Positions 25,273 through 34,746 of a stretch of 64,000 nt of DNA are shown here, in pieces. This DNA comes from Parachlamydia sp. AcF125 (lineage in GTDB: Bacteria; Chlamydiota; Chlamydiia; Chlamydiales; Parachlamydiaceae), in NCBI RefSeq assembly GCF_018342475.1, contig NZ_JAEMUD010000001.1:806001-870000 (forward strand), given 5' to 3'. Position numbers and translations under genes: made by a program. The notes under the pieces are model-generated. The model saw only the letters and a list, made by a program, of their open reading frames with translations. It was not told the DNA's origin and did no database searches. The stretch's first letter is position 1. Each line of letters opens with the position of its first letter.

Positions 25273-25425
25273 ATGTGCCTTGAAAATTTCTACCACACGC
25301 CTTCATTGCGTCACATTCATTGCAAGCTCTTTTACGATTTTTTGATTGAAAGGCTCGCAAAGCTTCTATTTTTGTTAGCGTTTATATTCTTTGGGATTTA
25401 TCTTTATATTTTTTACATGCTATAG
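25273..25425 (+). CDS. Possible small membrane protein
   Basis: 50 residues from the ATG at 25273 (a TTG at 25237 would give 62). The C-terminus is one long hydrophobic helix (KLLFLLAFIFFGIYLYIFYM). GGAAGGGG lies about 12 bases upstream, which is long. It may be a real small membrane protein or a remnant; evidence is weak. Confidence 0.25.
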   Translation: MCLENFYHTPSLRHIHCKLFYDFLIERLAKLLFLLAFIFFGIYLYIFYML

Positions 25426-25459
25426 CGGATTTTAAACTTAAGCAAATTAGGGGATTGTT

Positions 25460-26029
25460 ATGACATTTAGTATTTATTGTTCTAATAATTATGGAAATAA
25501 TCAATTCGCTTCACATTTAGAAGGCAATTGTGCTAAGGCAGAGAAAATAAAATGCGCGAGAGGAAATGAAGCGGCTGTTGAGATGATAAATCGGCCTGGA
25601 TTGAGCAAAATGGTCGGTAACTTTGTCGCTCTGCAGCAGCAAAACGAAAAAGAGGAATTTTCTTACTTTACCTCTTTGATTCAAAAAAAATTTGAACCCT
25701 CTCTGCCTTGTTCACTTAGCACAGAAAAGTTAGATGAGCTTGCTCGTTCTCTCTTTGCTAGCTATCGGGTGGAAATAGTGAAAAAGTTGTGTGCAGAGAT
25801 AGAGGTTTGCCCGCAAAAGTGGAATTTTTCTTCTGAAGAATGGGGGCAAAAGCGCCTATCTTTTCAGGATTTTGTATGGCAATATATCAAAATGGACCAT
25901 AGTTCTGGTCCTCAATTTATAATTAATAAGGCTATAAAGCATACTTTTGCGGTTCCTAAAGAATATATGCCTAAAATACATGCTTGCGACTTACCTTCTG
26001 AGCAAGAAGATTTTTATCCTAATTCTTGA
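25460..26029 (+). CDS. Hypothetical protein
   Basis: 189 residues, no recognised family. AGGGGA lies five bases before the ATG. The sequence is soluble, Cys-containing and mixed helical, with LSTEKLDELARSLFASYRVE near 80-100 and WNFSSEEWGQKRLSFQDFVWQ near 120-140. No signal peptide or membrane segment. It meets the frameshifted gene 26014-26969 tail to tail with a 16-base overlap. Possibly an accessory effector, but nothing in the sequence proves it. Confidence 0.6.
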   Translation: MTFSIYCSNNYGNNQFASHLEGNCAKAEKIKCARGNEAAVEMINRPGLSKMVGNFVALQQQNEKEEFSYFTSLIQKKFEPSLPCSLSTEKLDELARSLFASYRVEIVKKLCAEIEVCPQKWNFSSEEWGQKRLSFQDFVWQYIKMDHSSGPQFIINKAIKHTFAVPKEYMPKIHACDLPSEQEDFYPNS

Positions 26030-26969
26030 GGAGTAGGACAGCGTAGCATGTGAGTAAACAAGGCTCCCTCTTCTTCCTCGAATAATTGGACAAGCGCACT
26101 TTGATAGTCCGGGCAATCTATCGTTGGAGTTGCTTTGGTTGTATTTCCTACATTGTAAGGAATTTTTATTGATATTGTAGATACAAATATTAATTGGGCT
26201 GCTCCACAGCGTAAACTATCTTTGAAAGGTTCTAAGCTTTGAGGAAGGAGGATATATTTAATGTTATCAGGGGTGATTGACCCAAAAGCCCATGTCTCCA
26301 TGCAACCTAATAGATTAGGAGAGATCATTACTTCTCGATCATGCCCTTCGCATGCTGTTCCATCTGTTTTGACAAGATTTAATACTGCATCGTATTCTCA
26401 GAGCCTTCTTTCTTATTAACTGGAAGCACAAACAGTATAGATGCATGGGCTCGTTCTGAAAGCCTCTGCAAAAACTCTGGGTTAGATGATGCTGTGCTGA
26501 AAGATTGAACGTCTTTTTCAAGAGGGTCTTCTGTTCTTTCTAACACGACTGGAAAGCCGCCTTTAGCCTCATGAGTTAAGGATGTTGTTATCCCTTTAGC
26601 TGCATGTATATAATTTAAGCAAAGTGAGTCGTTGTTCGCTTCGTTTTTATCAGCTGATTGAATAATAGAGATTCCTAATGCAGCGCTTCTTCTTTTTGTA
26701 AGAATTCCTTGTTCCATTACGTTGTTTAGAATTTCAATTTGCTTAGCGAGATGAGGCTCAGGAGTGGCTATTTGCAAGCGGTGCATAGTTACAGCTTCAT
26801 GAAGTTGAGCTCCCTCGGCGTAAGGCGTTCCTCCCGAGCTACCTGTATTCAAAGCTCCAGGCACAGAAGTTGGTAGGCTGGTTTGTCCTGGAGGGGTTTC
26901 TTGGTTTTCCCTTTGTTGGTATTCACTATAGTTCTGCCCGGATGATGAATAGCTTGGGGTAGGTTCCAT
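26014..26969 (-). pseudogene. Frameshifted hypothetical gene with a good promoter
   Basis: The 5' part (26969 to 26379, 196 codons) starts MEPTPSYSSSGQNY with a Ser/Pro/Gln-rich low-complexity head and ends at TAA after GSENTMQY. In a second frame the reading continues without a stop as EYDAVLNLVKTDGTACEGH, then MISPNLLGCMETWAFG, to the stop at 26014. Re-reading one base near 26393 joins them into a single protein of about 320 residues. So the gene has lost one base, or the sequence has an error there; there is no clear slippery site. The ATG has AAGGAG six bases upstream and a near-consensus promoter further up, so the gene was recently functional. No family is recognised with confidence. 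Confidence 0.65.
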
Positions 26970-27029
26970 ACTATCTCCTTATTTTCTTTTTTTAACTGTC
27001 TTTTAATTTAGGGCTAATTTCTAATATGT

Positions 27030-27057
27030 ATTATATATCACCCGGTATTTTTGTAAA
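27030..27057 (-). promoter_or_regulatory. Near-consensus promoter for the frameshifted gene
   Basis: On the minus strand TTTACA (27052-27057; five of six) is followed after 16 bases by a perfect TATAAT (27030-27035). It lies 61 bases before the ATG of the gene at 26969. Confidence 0.7.
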
Positions 27058-27647
27058 CTAATTATTTAAAATAAAAAGCCTTCTAATAGAAATTTACAGA
27101 TCAAAAATAAGTTCTTTTGATGGAGAAAAACTCCATGCCTCGCGATCTGTTTTTTTGAAAAATAAGATAGTAAAGTAAATGATTAGCTTATTGAGTGGTT
27201 AGCCTATAGAGAGCAAATCTCATATAAAATATTATATATAAAAGGGTAGTAAATACTTTCTTCGCGCCTATAACGTAGCCGAAGTGCTTAAGGGAATTTT
27301 TTGGGTATGATATGGAAGATTCTTGTTTATTTAAGCAACTAAGGAAAATTTAGCGAAAATGATAAAAAATTTAATTGATTACTGCTTAAATCCCGCGGTT
27401 GGAGGTGGCAACATCCTAATTCCTTTAACTTTAGAGGAAAATATTGGCTAAGGTTTGCTTGCCTCTATAGGCTTCAAGAAGGCAAATTAGCTTGATGGCT
27501 AAAGGATAAAAACAAAAAAATTAGCTGGAGAATATAGAGAAACTAGCTAAGGGATTGAAGGAAATACACAAATTGAACTCTAGGATACTTTGAATAAAAG
27601 TAAACGAGTTGAAACAAACGATTAGGAGAAGGGGTGATGTTTTTTAG

Positions 27648-27773
27648 TTGGATTGTGAGTCGGAAAAGGCGGCAGAAATTCAAAAAATAAGCCTCCCGCT
27701 TATTTGTTCACCTACAGGAAAAACGGGATACTTTACCCTTAAAAGAAAGGGAAGAGATCAGCATTGTTGTTAG
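27648..27773 (+). pseudogene. Possible gene fragment
   Basis: A 41-codon frame without a proper start reads DCESEKAAEIQKISLPLICS, then PTGKTGYFTLKRK. Amino acid composition looks like a real folded protein, and a stop lies just upstream. The parent gene is not recognised. Confidence 0.25.
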
Positions 27774-27919
27774 GTTTGTTTAGGCCTTCAATAATCTTAG
27801 TAGATTTAAGCAGCGAGACTCGAAACCCGCAGAGAAACTGGGAGATATGATTTTGATTTTTTAGGAGGAACGCTTCCATGTGGACTGAGCTCATCCTTTC
27901 AAGCGAATGGTAGGGGAGG

Positions 27920-27940
27920 AGCCACCCTCGCGGAGTGGCT
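27920..27940. terminator. Hairpin after the Bax-inhibitor-1 gene
   Basis: AGCCAC and GTGGCT form a 6-bp GC-rich stem around a nine-base loop, seven bases past the stop of the 27948-28688 gene. TTTT follows on the plus strand, not on the minus strand, so use as the minus-strand terminator is uncertain. Confidence 0.4.
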
Positions 27941-27947
27941 TTTAAGG

Positions 27948-28688
27948 TTAGCGCTCTCTTAATTTGGATAACAGGCGTAAAAATTCCACATATAGCCAAA
28001 TTAATGTCACCATGAGGGCAAATCCGCCATACCATTCCATGTATTTGGGGGCCCCTTGTTGCGCACCTTGTTCGATAAAGTCAAAGTCAATGATAAAGTT
28101 CAAAGCTGCGATGGCAACCACGAACAAACTAAACAAAATCCCCACAATTCCCCCTCCATAAATGTAGGGAACGCTCACGCCAAATAGGGATAAGAGCATT
28201 GTTGCGAAGTAGACGATCGCAATCCCGCCTGTTGCAGCTGCCACTCCCAGCCTAAAATTGTCTGTGGCTTGAATAAAGCCAGACCGATAGGCCACTAGCA
28301 TGGAAAAAAGGGTTCCAAATGTTAAAGCGGTAGCTTGGATCACGACGCCTGGAAATTGTTTTTCAAAAACAGAGGAAATGCCGCCGATAAAAAGCCCCTC
28401 GAGGAGAGCATATCCAATCGAGGTGACAGGAGCCCATTCTTTTTTAAATGCAGTTACAACAGCCAAAATTAATCCCCCAACCACGCCAGCCATCATCCAA
28501 GGATAGATAACTTGAACATTGCCTGTTTGATAAAACTTGATCCATGTCCAGCCAGCGGTTAAAAGGACGCAGGATAAAAGGATAGCGGTTTTATTGACGA
28601 CCCCAGACACGGTCATTTTTTCCTCAAGAGAATAATACCTTTCGCTTTGGAAAGTATTGCCTAGTAAAGCAGGATTTGATGAACGCAT
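27948..28688 (-). CDS. Bax inhibitor-1 family membrane protein (YccA/YbhL-like)
   Basis: 246 residues from the ATG at 28686-28688, chosen because GGAGGAAAG lies five bases before it; an ATG five codons earlier lies within that site. Seven hydrophobic segments between residues 35 and 235. The family signature is seen in SIGYALLEGLFIGGISSVFE (near 100) and in the last segments (ALNFIIDFDFIEQGAQQGAP, with the conserved acidic pair of the pH-sensing/Ca2+-leak site). Related bacterial proteins are inner-membrane and act in ion homeostasis or FtsH control; the exact role is unknown. Monocistronic by position. Confidence 0.88.
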   Translation of the reverse strand: MRSSNPALLGNTFQSERYYSLEEKMTVSGVVNKTAILLSCVLLTAGWTWIKFYQTGNVQVIYPWMMAGVVGGLILAVVTAFKKEWAPVTSIGYALLEGLFIGGISSVFEKQFPGVVIQATALTFGTLFSMLVAYRSGFIQATDNFRLGVAAATGGIAIVYFATMLLSLFGVSVPYIYGGGIVGILFSLFVVAIAALNFIIDFDFIEQGAQQGAPKYMEWYGGFALMVTLIWLYVEFLRLLSKLRER

Positions 28689-28896
28689 AGCTCTTTCCTC
28701 CATGGTTAAAATAGGTAAATAGGCAGTATAACCGATTTTAGAATTCTTGACAAAGAGGAGAGAAAAGCTGCAAACAAGTCTTCTTTATGCATTTCTCAGA
28801 TTTGAAGAAAACACCTTTTGTGGCATTGAAGTTGCCGCTTATACACTTTTACGAGTCAAGACCCTTGAGAATTAGTTTTAATAGGAAAAGCCGTTT

Positions 28897-28936
28897 GGCG
28901 GGCATAGAGCGATCAGAGGACTCTTTAATGCCCGCC
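28897..28936. repeat. 9-bp GC-rich inverted repeat upstream of pbp2
   Basis: GGCGGGCAT (28897-28905) pairs with ATGCCCGCC (28928-28936); inside the 22-base loop AGAG and CTCT can pair further. It has no T-run. The most stable structure visible in this AT-rich gap. Confidence 0.55.
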
Positions 28937-29194
28937 TGGAAAGTGATCCTCAGGCGTTTAGTAGGATTCCGAATCCTTTTATTAAAGCGGGGGTGCCTCA
29001 AGGTTTTTTTAACCCGTGATGCCATGAGTGCAAAAAACTCCTTCAGCTCCCTGCTTATTAGGCTTTAAGGGGACCTACCCCTGAGTCGTTACATCAAAAT
29101 AGCCCTGGCACCTTCTTTTGTTCGAATAAAGGCCATCTTCGCCCTCTTCCCCATCCTTTTTGGCAGCCAGCAGTAGTAAAGATAGAGATAACCC

Positions 29195-29284
29195 ATGCGC
29201 GTTAATTTCCTGGAAGCTAAAATAGAGCGTGTTTTTCTTTCTTCTTTTCAAAAAATGAGAGAAAATGAAATTGAATGGATATAA
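29195..29284 (+). other. 29-codon frame abutting and in frame with pbp2
   Basis: ATG at 29195 opens MRVNFLEAKIERVFLSSFQK and ends with TAA immediately before the pbp2 ATG, in the same frame. It may be a short upstream peptide that couples translation into pbp2, which itself has little Shine-Dalgarno, or an old N-terminal extension cut by a stop. Confidence 0.3.
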
Positions 29285-32200
29285 ATGGGAACCGGCATGT
29301 CAAAAAATCGTGAATCCCGAAGGTTTTATCGCCCTTCTATACAGCACTTAGATATTCCTGCCAAGGCCAATCGCGTCTTAAACGTGATTTTGGTAGCGCT
29401 GTTGCTGGTGATTATCCGTGTTTGGCATTTAGCTGTGATTCAGTACGAAGACCGCTTAGAATCCGCTAGCAAACCTCAAAAAAAAGTGGTGCTAGAGGCC
29501 TCTAAAAGAGGGACTATCCGGGACCGCTTTAACATTCCTCTGGCGGTAAATAAGATCCAGTACGATGCGGCCATTGTGTATTCGGAGCTTCAACAAATTC
29601 CCTCTGTAACCACAGCTTATGGACCGGAAGGGAAGAGGATTAAAGTTTTCAAAAGAAAACAATACATTGAAAACCTGTCCCAACTTTTGGGAAATGAACT
29701 ACAGCTGGATCCGAATTGGATTGAAGATACCATTTATTCAAAAGCAGCCTTTCAGTACCACGTCCCTTTTGTGATTAAACGAGAGCTTACGGAGCAAGAA
29801 TATTATCGCCTTAAAGGCCTAGAGAATGAATGGCTGGGCATCCATGTCATGTGTGTTCCCCGGCGCCATTATCCTCAAGGGAAAGTGGCGGCCGATATTA
29901 TTGGCTATATGGGAGCAATTAGCCGCGAAAAGTATGAAGGAATTCTAGCTAAAATTTCCGAATTAAAAGAATTTCTTCAAAAAGAGGAATCGGGGGAAGA
30001 TCCTTTTCTCCCCGAGGGTTATGACTCTTCTCAGCAAGTTAGACAGGCGCTGGTTGAACTGGAAGAACATGCTTATACCATTAACGATTGGGTGGGAAAA
30101 ACAGGCATTGAATCCCAATTTGAGGCAGATTTAAGAGGTTATCATGGCAAAAAGTTTTACCATTCAGATGCTCGAGGAAATTTTTTAAAAGAACTCCCAG
30201 GATCCACAGAACCTTTATCTGGAAGGCGCTTTCTTTTAACAATTTCTTCTGAACTCCAAAATTATGCAGAACAGTTGCTCGCCCAAAATGAACAGATTCG
30301 CAAAGTGCGTGTCACAAAGGAGGATTCGGTCAATTTGACCACGCGAGAGCCCTGGATAAAAGGAGGATCGATTGTGGCCATGGATCCCAACACGGGGGAA
30401 ATTTTAGCTATGGCGACTTATCCCCGCTTCGATCCCAACGATTTCATCTCTTCAAGCCATAAAGAAATCGGCAGGAAAAAACGGGCAAACGTTCTGAGAT
30501 GGCTTGAAAATGAAGCGTATATCGCGGATATCTGGAATCGACGCCGTCCATTTGAAAGGGAGCTTTACGATAAGAAAAAAGAGGAGTTTTATGAAGAAGA
30601 GGTGATGATGGAGTGGGAACAATTCCTCTCGATGATTTTACCTCCCGAGAATCCCATTCGAGAGTCCTTACAAAAGATTAAAAACGTGAAATTAGCGGTC
30701 GAATTTTTAAAGCAGGTGGAAGCTCTTACCCAGCTCTGCGAAGATAGCCGTTTGCCCGCCATTTTTAATCATCTGTATAAAGAAGAGGGGCATATCCTTC
30801 TCGGCAAAGCTCTATCGGCTATGGAAAGAGAAGCCCTACTTAGAAAAATGCGCGAGAATCAAGAACCCCTTGCGGAGCTGAAGCACAAACTTTCCCCTTA
30901 TTTTGAAAATCTTCCCACAAATTATGATAAAGTCTTACTGGTGGACCTTTGCCGCTTAGCGATTCAAGAAAACGCTTTTTTCGAGGAGCTTTTAGAAGCG
31001 GTTGGGGACCAGACCCTCGTGTTTTATTGCGATGCTGCGGCAGCCCAAGTGGGACTTATGGAAAACATCCGTACCCTTTCTAAAGAGTTATTTCATCGCG
31101 TGGATTTTGCCGAATGGAGAAAACAAAACCAACAATCCTTTTTAAAACAAAAACGGCTTGAAGAAAAACAGGCCAAACAATATGCCCGCCCTTACTTAGA
31201 TTTGCTAGATCGGCACGAAACTTTGCTGTTTAATGCATTTTGGAGCCAAAATAAATGGGACCTTATGTCTGTTTTTTTAACGGGAAAATGTGGAGCGGTG
31301 GATGAACAGATTGGGATATATATTGAGCACTTCAACAAAATGCGGCTGGAAGTTGAAGAAGGCTTACATACAGATGAAAAATGGTTTTTATCCTATTCTA
31401 AGCTTCAAGAAGCCTTAGAAGCCATTCCTGCTTCATTGATCCCCGATTACTTAAAGACGATGCGCGGCTATCAGGATTTGACGCGCCCTCTCTTTGGGTC
31501 TTATCGCATGTTGCGCAAAAGTGGCAAACAATGTCATCTCGAAAAAGATTTAGCTGCAGGCTTTTATCCAAAATATGGATTTGGATATGGGCGCTCTCAA
31601 GCTTATCGCCAGGCGGCAACTCAGGGATCCATCTTTAAGCTCATTACCGGCTATGAGGCTTTAAGACAACGTTTCATGCTGCTAGACGGGCAGGCGGCAT
31701 ATACCTATCAAGACTTGAATCCTTTAACATTTGAGGATCGCATTTTCCGAAAAGGGAAAGAACTTTTTGTGGGGATTACTGAAGAAGGAAAACCTCTTCC
31801 TCAACATTATAAAGGGGGGCGTTTGCCTAAAAGCCTTTCTTCCCATATTGGCAAGATAGATATCAAAAGAGCTCTAGAAACCTCGAGCAACCCTTATTTT
31901 TGTTTGCTTGCCGGGGATATTTTTCAAGATCCGAATGATTTAGCACGCGCTGCTCAAGATTTTTCCTATGGTGCTCCTACGGGAATTGATTTGCCCGGTG
32001 AAATTGCAGGCAACGTCCCTAAGGATCTTGCTAGCAATCGTACGGGACTCTATGCCACTGCCATTGGACAACATACGTTGATTGTGACCCCTCTACAGAC
32101 GGCTGTCATGCTATCTTCTCTGGCTAATGGGGGAAAAATCCTAAAGCCTAAAATTGTACGGATGGCAGCAGGCAAAAAGCTAGAAGTGGGAAATCTATTA

Positions 32201-32749
32201 AAACCTTCTGGAGACCATACTAGAAGCCAGATAGAATGGTTTCCCACTATTGTTAAAAAAGAGGTTTTTATGCCTGCCACTATTCGAAAAATCCTTTTAG
32301 AGGGATTACAGCAAGTCAATGCGCATTTGCATAAAAATAGCATGCCGGCCTTGTCTAAACTTTACCAGGCGCATCCAGAGGCGATGCAAAGCTTTATTGA
32401 ACTTAAAGACCAAATCATAGGGAAATCCAGCACGGCTGAATCTGTGGAAAACTTGGATTTAGATTTTCGATGCGGGACTAATATTTACAATCATGTGTGG
32501 TTTGGGAGTATTTCTTTTGAGTCTAAATTCCAGGGCTATGAATCTAACCGGTTTGTTTATCGCGATCCTTTTGGCAATCCAGAACTAGTGGTCGTGGTGT
32601 ACTTACGCTATGGGGCTCTAGGAAAAGAAGCCGCTCCTCTTGGTGCTCAAATGGTGCAAAAATGGCGCGAAATAAAAAATCGGCATAGTGGGGATTTTTT
32701 ATTAAACCCTCCCTCAACTGCTCTCACTCAAGGAAAGACAAATCTCTAA
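29285..32749 (+). CDS. pbp2: Penicillin-binding protein 2 (chlamydial long form)
   Basis: 1154 residues, as long as chlamydial PBP2 and far longer than the usual 600-700. One N-terminal membrane helix (VILVALLLVIIRVW near 34-47), then the dimerisation domain. The transpeptidase opens with GGSIVAMDPNTGEILAMATY near 360. About 380 residues, much of it helical and charged, separate this from the SxxK motif SIFK near 781. SSN follows near 866. The third motif, normally KTGTA, appears as KSSTA near 1045, followed by HVWFGSIS. It crosslinks peptidoglycan at the septum, where chlamydiae make their thin ring. The start could also be the ATG four codons in (29297). Confidence 0.93.
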   Translation: MGTGMSKNRESRRFYRPSIQHLDIPAKANRVLNVILVALLLVIIRVWHLAVIQYEDRLESASKPQKKVVLEASKRGTIRDRFNIPLAVNKIQYDAAIVYSELQQIPSVTTAYGPEGKRIKVFKRKQYIENLSQLLGNELQLDPNWIEDTIYSKAAFQYHVPFVIKRELTEQEYYRLKGLENEWLGIHVMCVPRRHYPQGKVAADIIGYMGAISREKYEGILAKISELKEFLQKEESGEDPFLPEGYDSSQQVRQALVELEEHAYTINDWVGKTGIESQFEADLRGYHGKKFYHSDARGNFLKELPGSTEPLSGRRFLLTISSELQNYAEQLLAQNEQIRKVRVTKEDSVNLTTREPWIKGGSIVAMDPNTGEILAMATYPRFDPNDFISSSHKEIGRKKRANVLRWLENEAYIADIWNRRRPFERELYDKKKEEFYEEEVMMEWEQFLSMILPPENPIRESLQKIKNVKLAVEFLKQVEALTQLCEDSRLPAIFNHLYKEEGHILLGKALSAMEREALLRKMRENQEPLAELKHKLSPYFENLPTNYDKVLLVDLCRLAIQENAFFEELLEAVGDQTLVFYCDAAAAQVGLMENIRTLSKELFHRVDFAEWRKQNQQSFLKQKRLEEKQAKQYARPYLDLLDRHETLLFNAFWSQNKWDLMSVFLTGKCGAVDEQIGIYIEHFNKMRLEVEEGLHTDEKWFLSYSKLQEALEAIPASLIPDYLKTMRGYQDLTRPLFGSYRMLRKSGKQCHLEKDLAAGFYPKYGFGYGRSQAYRQAATQGSIFKLITGYEALRQRFMLLDGQAAYTYQDLNPLTFEDRIFRKGKELFVGITEEGKPLPQHYKGGRLPKSLSSHIGKIDIKRALETSSNPYFCLLAGDIFQDPNDLARAAQDFSYGAPTGIDLPGEIAGNVPKDLASNRTGLYATAIGQHTLIVTPLQTAVMLSSLANGGKILKPKIVRMAAGKKLEVGNLLKPSGDHTRSQIEWFPTIVKKEVFMPATIRKILLEGLQQVNAHLHKNSMPALSKLYQAHPEAMQSFIELKDQIIGKSSTAESVENLDLDFRCGTNIYNHVWFGSISFESKFQGYESNRFVYRDPFGNPELVVVVYLRYGALGKEAAPLGAQMVQKWREIKNRHSGDFLLNPPSTALTQGKTNL

Positions 32750-33084
32750 ACTTAGACTTTAAGTTTTTGTGTTAGCTTGTATGCACATTTCAATGAGAAA
32801 ATAAAAAATTAATGCTTTAAAGCATTCTTTGAGAAAGAAGCCTTTAAGTGGCGATTACTTTGTTTAAAGCAAATAAGAAAGCGAATGAAAAGCTATTAGA
32901 AAAGATCACAAGGAAACCCTTAAAGAAACTAAAAACAGGAATGTTTGAAAGAGCCTTTGCCTGGCTGAGCAGGCGTTGACTACTAAGCAAGCACTTCAAA
33001 AGAATGAAGAGTACGCCCTGCAATAGGATTGAGCAGCGGATGAGGATAATTCCTAAGAGGCTAAAGTGTTTATTTATAAAGGAT
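32750..33084. repeat. 3' flank of the duplicated F-box gene (copy A)
   Basis: No gene. From about 32840 it resembles 36190-36400, the 3' flank of the second copy; shared strings include CTACTAAGCAAG, CAAAAGAATGAAGA and ATAGGATTGAGCA. So the duplication includes non-coding DNA after the gene. Confidence 0.65.
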
Positions 33085-33566
33085 TTATAGAAGATCTTCA
33101 ATTTTTTTATCTGTTAAGTCTCTTGCAATTTCTGCCGCTTTCCCAATTCGCCCATTTTAGCGAATGCTTTATAGATATGAGAGAAAGCCCTTTTTTTAGA
33201 ATAGGGGGTAGTGATGGTATTTGCAATTTCTAGAGCTTTTTCGAATTGGCCAGTGTCTGCTAATGCTCTAGCCATTTCTAAAAAAGCGTGGGATTTAAAA
33301 ATATTGAAAGAAAGCGTATTTGCGATCTCCAATGCTTTCTCAAGGTGGCCAGTTTTTGCTAGGATTACACAAATAGGGGCGAGAATCGATTTTTTAAGAG
33401 AGCTGCTACATATACCATTGGTAATTTTTAATGCTTCCTTAAGTTGACTCATTTCTGTCAGGGATTTAGAAATGGGGAGAGGGCCCTATCTTTTTCCCCT
33501 TTATTGAAAATAGTATTTATGATTTCTAGCACTTTATCTAGCTAGCATGCTAGAAATCGTTGAAAC

Positions 33567-34358
33567 AGCCTTAGAGTGGTAGAATGTGTCTAGAATTGCA
33601 TTTGCAATTTCCAATCCTTTCTTAAATTGGCCCGCTTTAGCTAAGAGGATAGAAATCTTGGCGAGGGCTTTTTCTTTTTCGCATTCCTCAGTAATTGCAT
33701 GTCCTATTTTCAAAGCTTTTTCAAATTGGCTAGCTTTAGCTAAGAGGATAGAAATCGCAGCAAAAGCTTTATTTTTTTCATCTGCATCACAAATTGTACG
33801 CCCAGTTTTTAGAGCTTTCTTAAATTGGCCAGCTTCAGCTAAAAAGATAGAAATTGCAGAAAAAGCTTCCTCTTTTCTCCATCCAATAGGAATAGCCCCT
33901 CCCATCTCTAAGGCTTTGTCGAATTGGCCAGCTTCAGCTAAAAGGATAGAAATCGCTGAAACAGCCTTAGAGTGGTAGCATGTGTCTAGAATTGCATTTG
34001 CAATTTCCAATCCTTTCTCAAATTGGCCCGCTTTAGCTAAGAGGATAGAAATCTTGGCGAGGACTTTTTCTTTTTCGCATTCCTTAGTAATTGCATGTAC
34101 TATTTTCAAAGCTTTTTCAAATTGGCTAGCTTTGGCTAAGAGAATAGAAATTGCAGCAAAAGCTTTATTTTTTTCATCTGCATCAAAAATTGCCCGCCCA
34201 ATTTTTATGGCTTTCTTAAATTGGCCAGCTTCAGCTAAAAAAATAGAAATTGCAGAAAAAGTTTCTCCTTTTCTCCATCCCTTAGGAATTGCATTTCCAA
34301 TCTCTAAGGCTTTCTCCAATTGGCCAGCTTTGGCTAAGAGGATAGAAATCGCAGCAAA
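33567..34358 (-). repeat. Two tandem 396-bp repeats inside copy A
   Basis: 33567-33962 and 33963-34358 are near-identical, each coding for 12 x 11 = 132 residues, that is four 33-residue units. Differences are scattered base changes. They reflect in-frame unequal recombination. Confidence 0.8.
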
Positions 34359-34746
34359 AGCTTTATTTTTTTCATCTGCATCACAAATTGTACGCCCAGT
34401 TTTTAGAGCTTTCTTAAATTGTCCAGCTTCAGCTAAAAGGATAGAAATTGCAGAAAAAGCTTCCTCTTTTCTCTCTCCATTAGGAATGGCCCCTCCAATC
34501 TCTAAGGCTTTATCGAATTGACCAGATTCAGCTAAAAGGATAGAAATCACAGCAAAAGCTTTATTTTTTTCATCTGCATCACAAATTGTACGCCCAGTTT
34601 TTAGAGCTTTCTTAAATTGTCCAGCTTCAGCTAAAAGGATAGAAATTGCAGAAAAAGCTTCCTCTTTTCTCTCTCCATTAGGAATGGCCCCTCCAATCTC
34701 TAAGGCTTTATCGAATTGACCAGATTCAGCTAAAAGGATAGAAATC
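34352..34746 (-). repeat. Perfect 197-bp direct repeat inside copy A
   Basis: 34352-34548 and 34550-34746 are identical by base-by-base reading, offset by 198 bases (six turns of 33, that is two 33-residue units). Perfect identity suggests a recent expansion. Confidence 0.88.

Larger units (their letters stand above)
25012..25459. other. 448-base non-coding stretch after psd
   Basis: It holds a 9-bp inverted repeat (25198-25233) and a weak small membrane-peptide frame (25273-25425), both listed. A D-arm-like string near 25090-25120 was examined and rejected as a tRNA. No terminator is seen after psd. Confidence 0.5.
27058..27947. other. Sparse 890-base region
   Basis: No intact gene. It contains one coding-like fragment (27648-27773) and one GC-rich hairpin (27920-27940). 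The rest is AT-rich with many stops in all frames and looks like decayed DNA. Confidence 0.55.
28689..29284. other. Intergenic region between the BI-1 gene and pbp2
   Basis: 596 bases. It holds a GC-rich inverted repeat (28897-28936) and a 29-codon frame ending directly before pbp2 (29195-29284). A 93-codon frame across 28787-29068 spans the inverted repeat and does not look like a protein. Confidence 0.5.

Noticed and set aside
27739-28035. 98-codon minus-strand frame overlapping the end of the BI-1 gene
   Set aside because: It overlaps a clearly conserved membrane protein in another frame and has no recognisable content.
28787-29068. 93-codon open frame upstream of pbp2
   Set aside because: It runs across the GC-rich inverted repeat, has no ribosome site and its translation shows no protein-like pattern.
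32844-33101. 85-codon minus-strand frame after the broken F-box gene
   Set aside because: It lies in the duplicated 3' flank; the corresponding part of copy B is not open in this frame.
33586-34521. Plus-strand open frames opposite the F-box repeats
   Set aside because: They are mirror images of the 33-residue repeats on the minus strand; their repetitiveness comes from the real gene.
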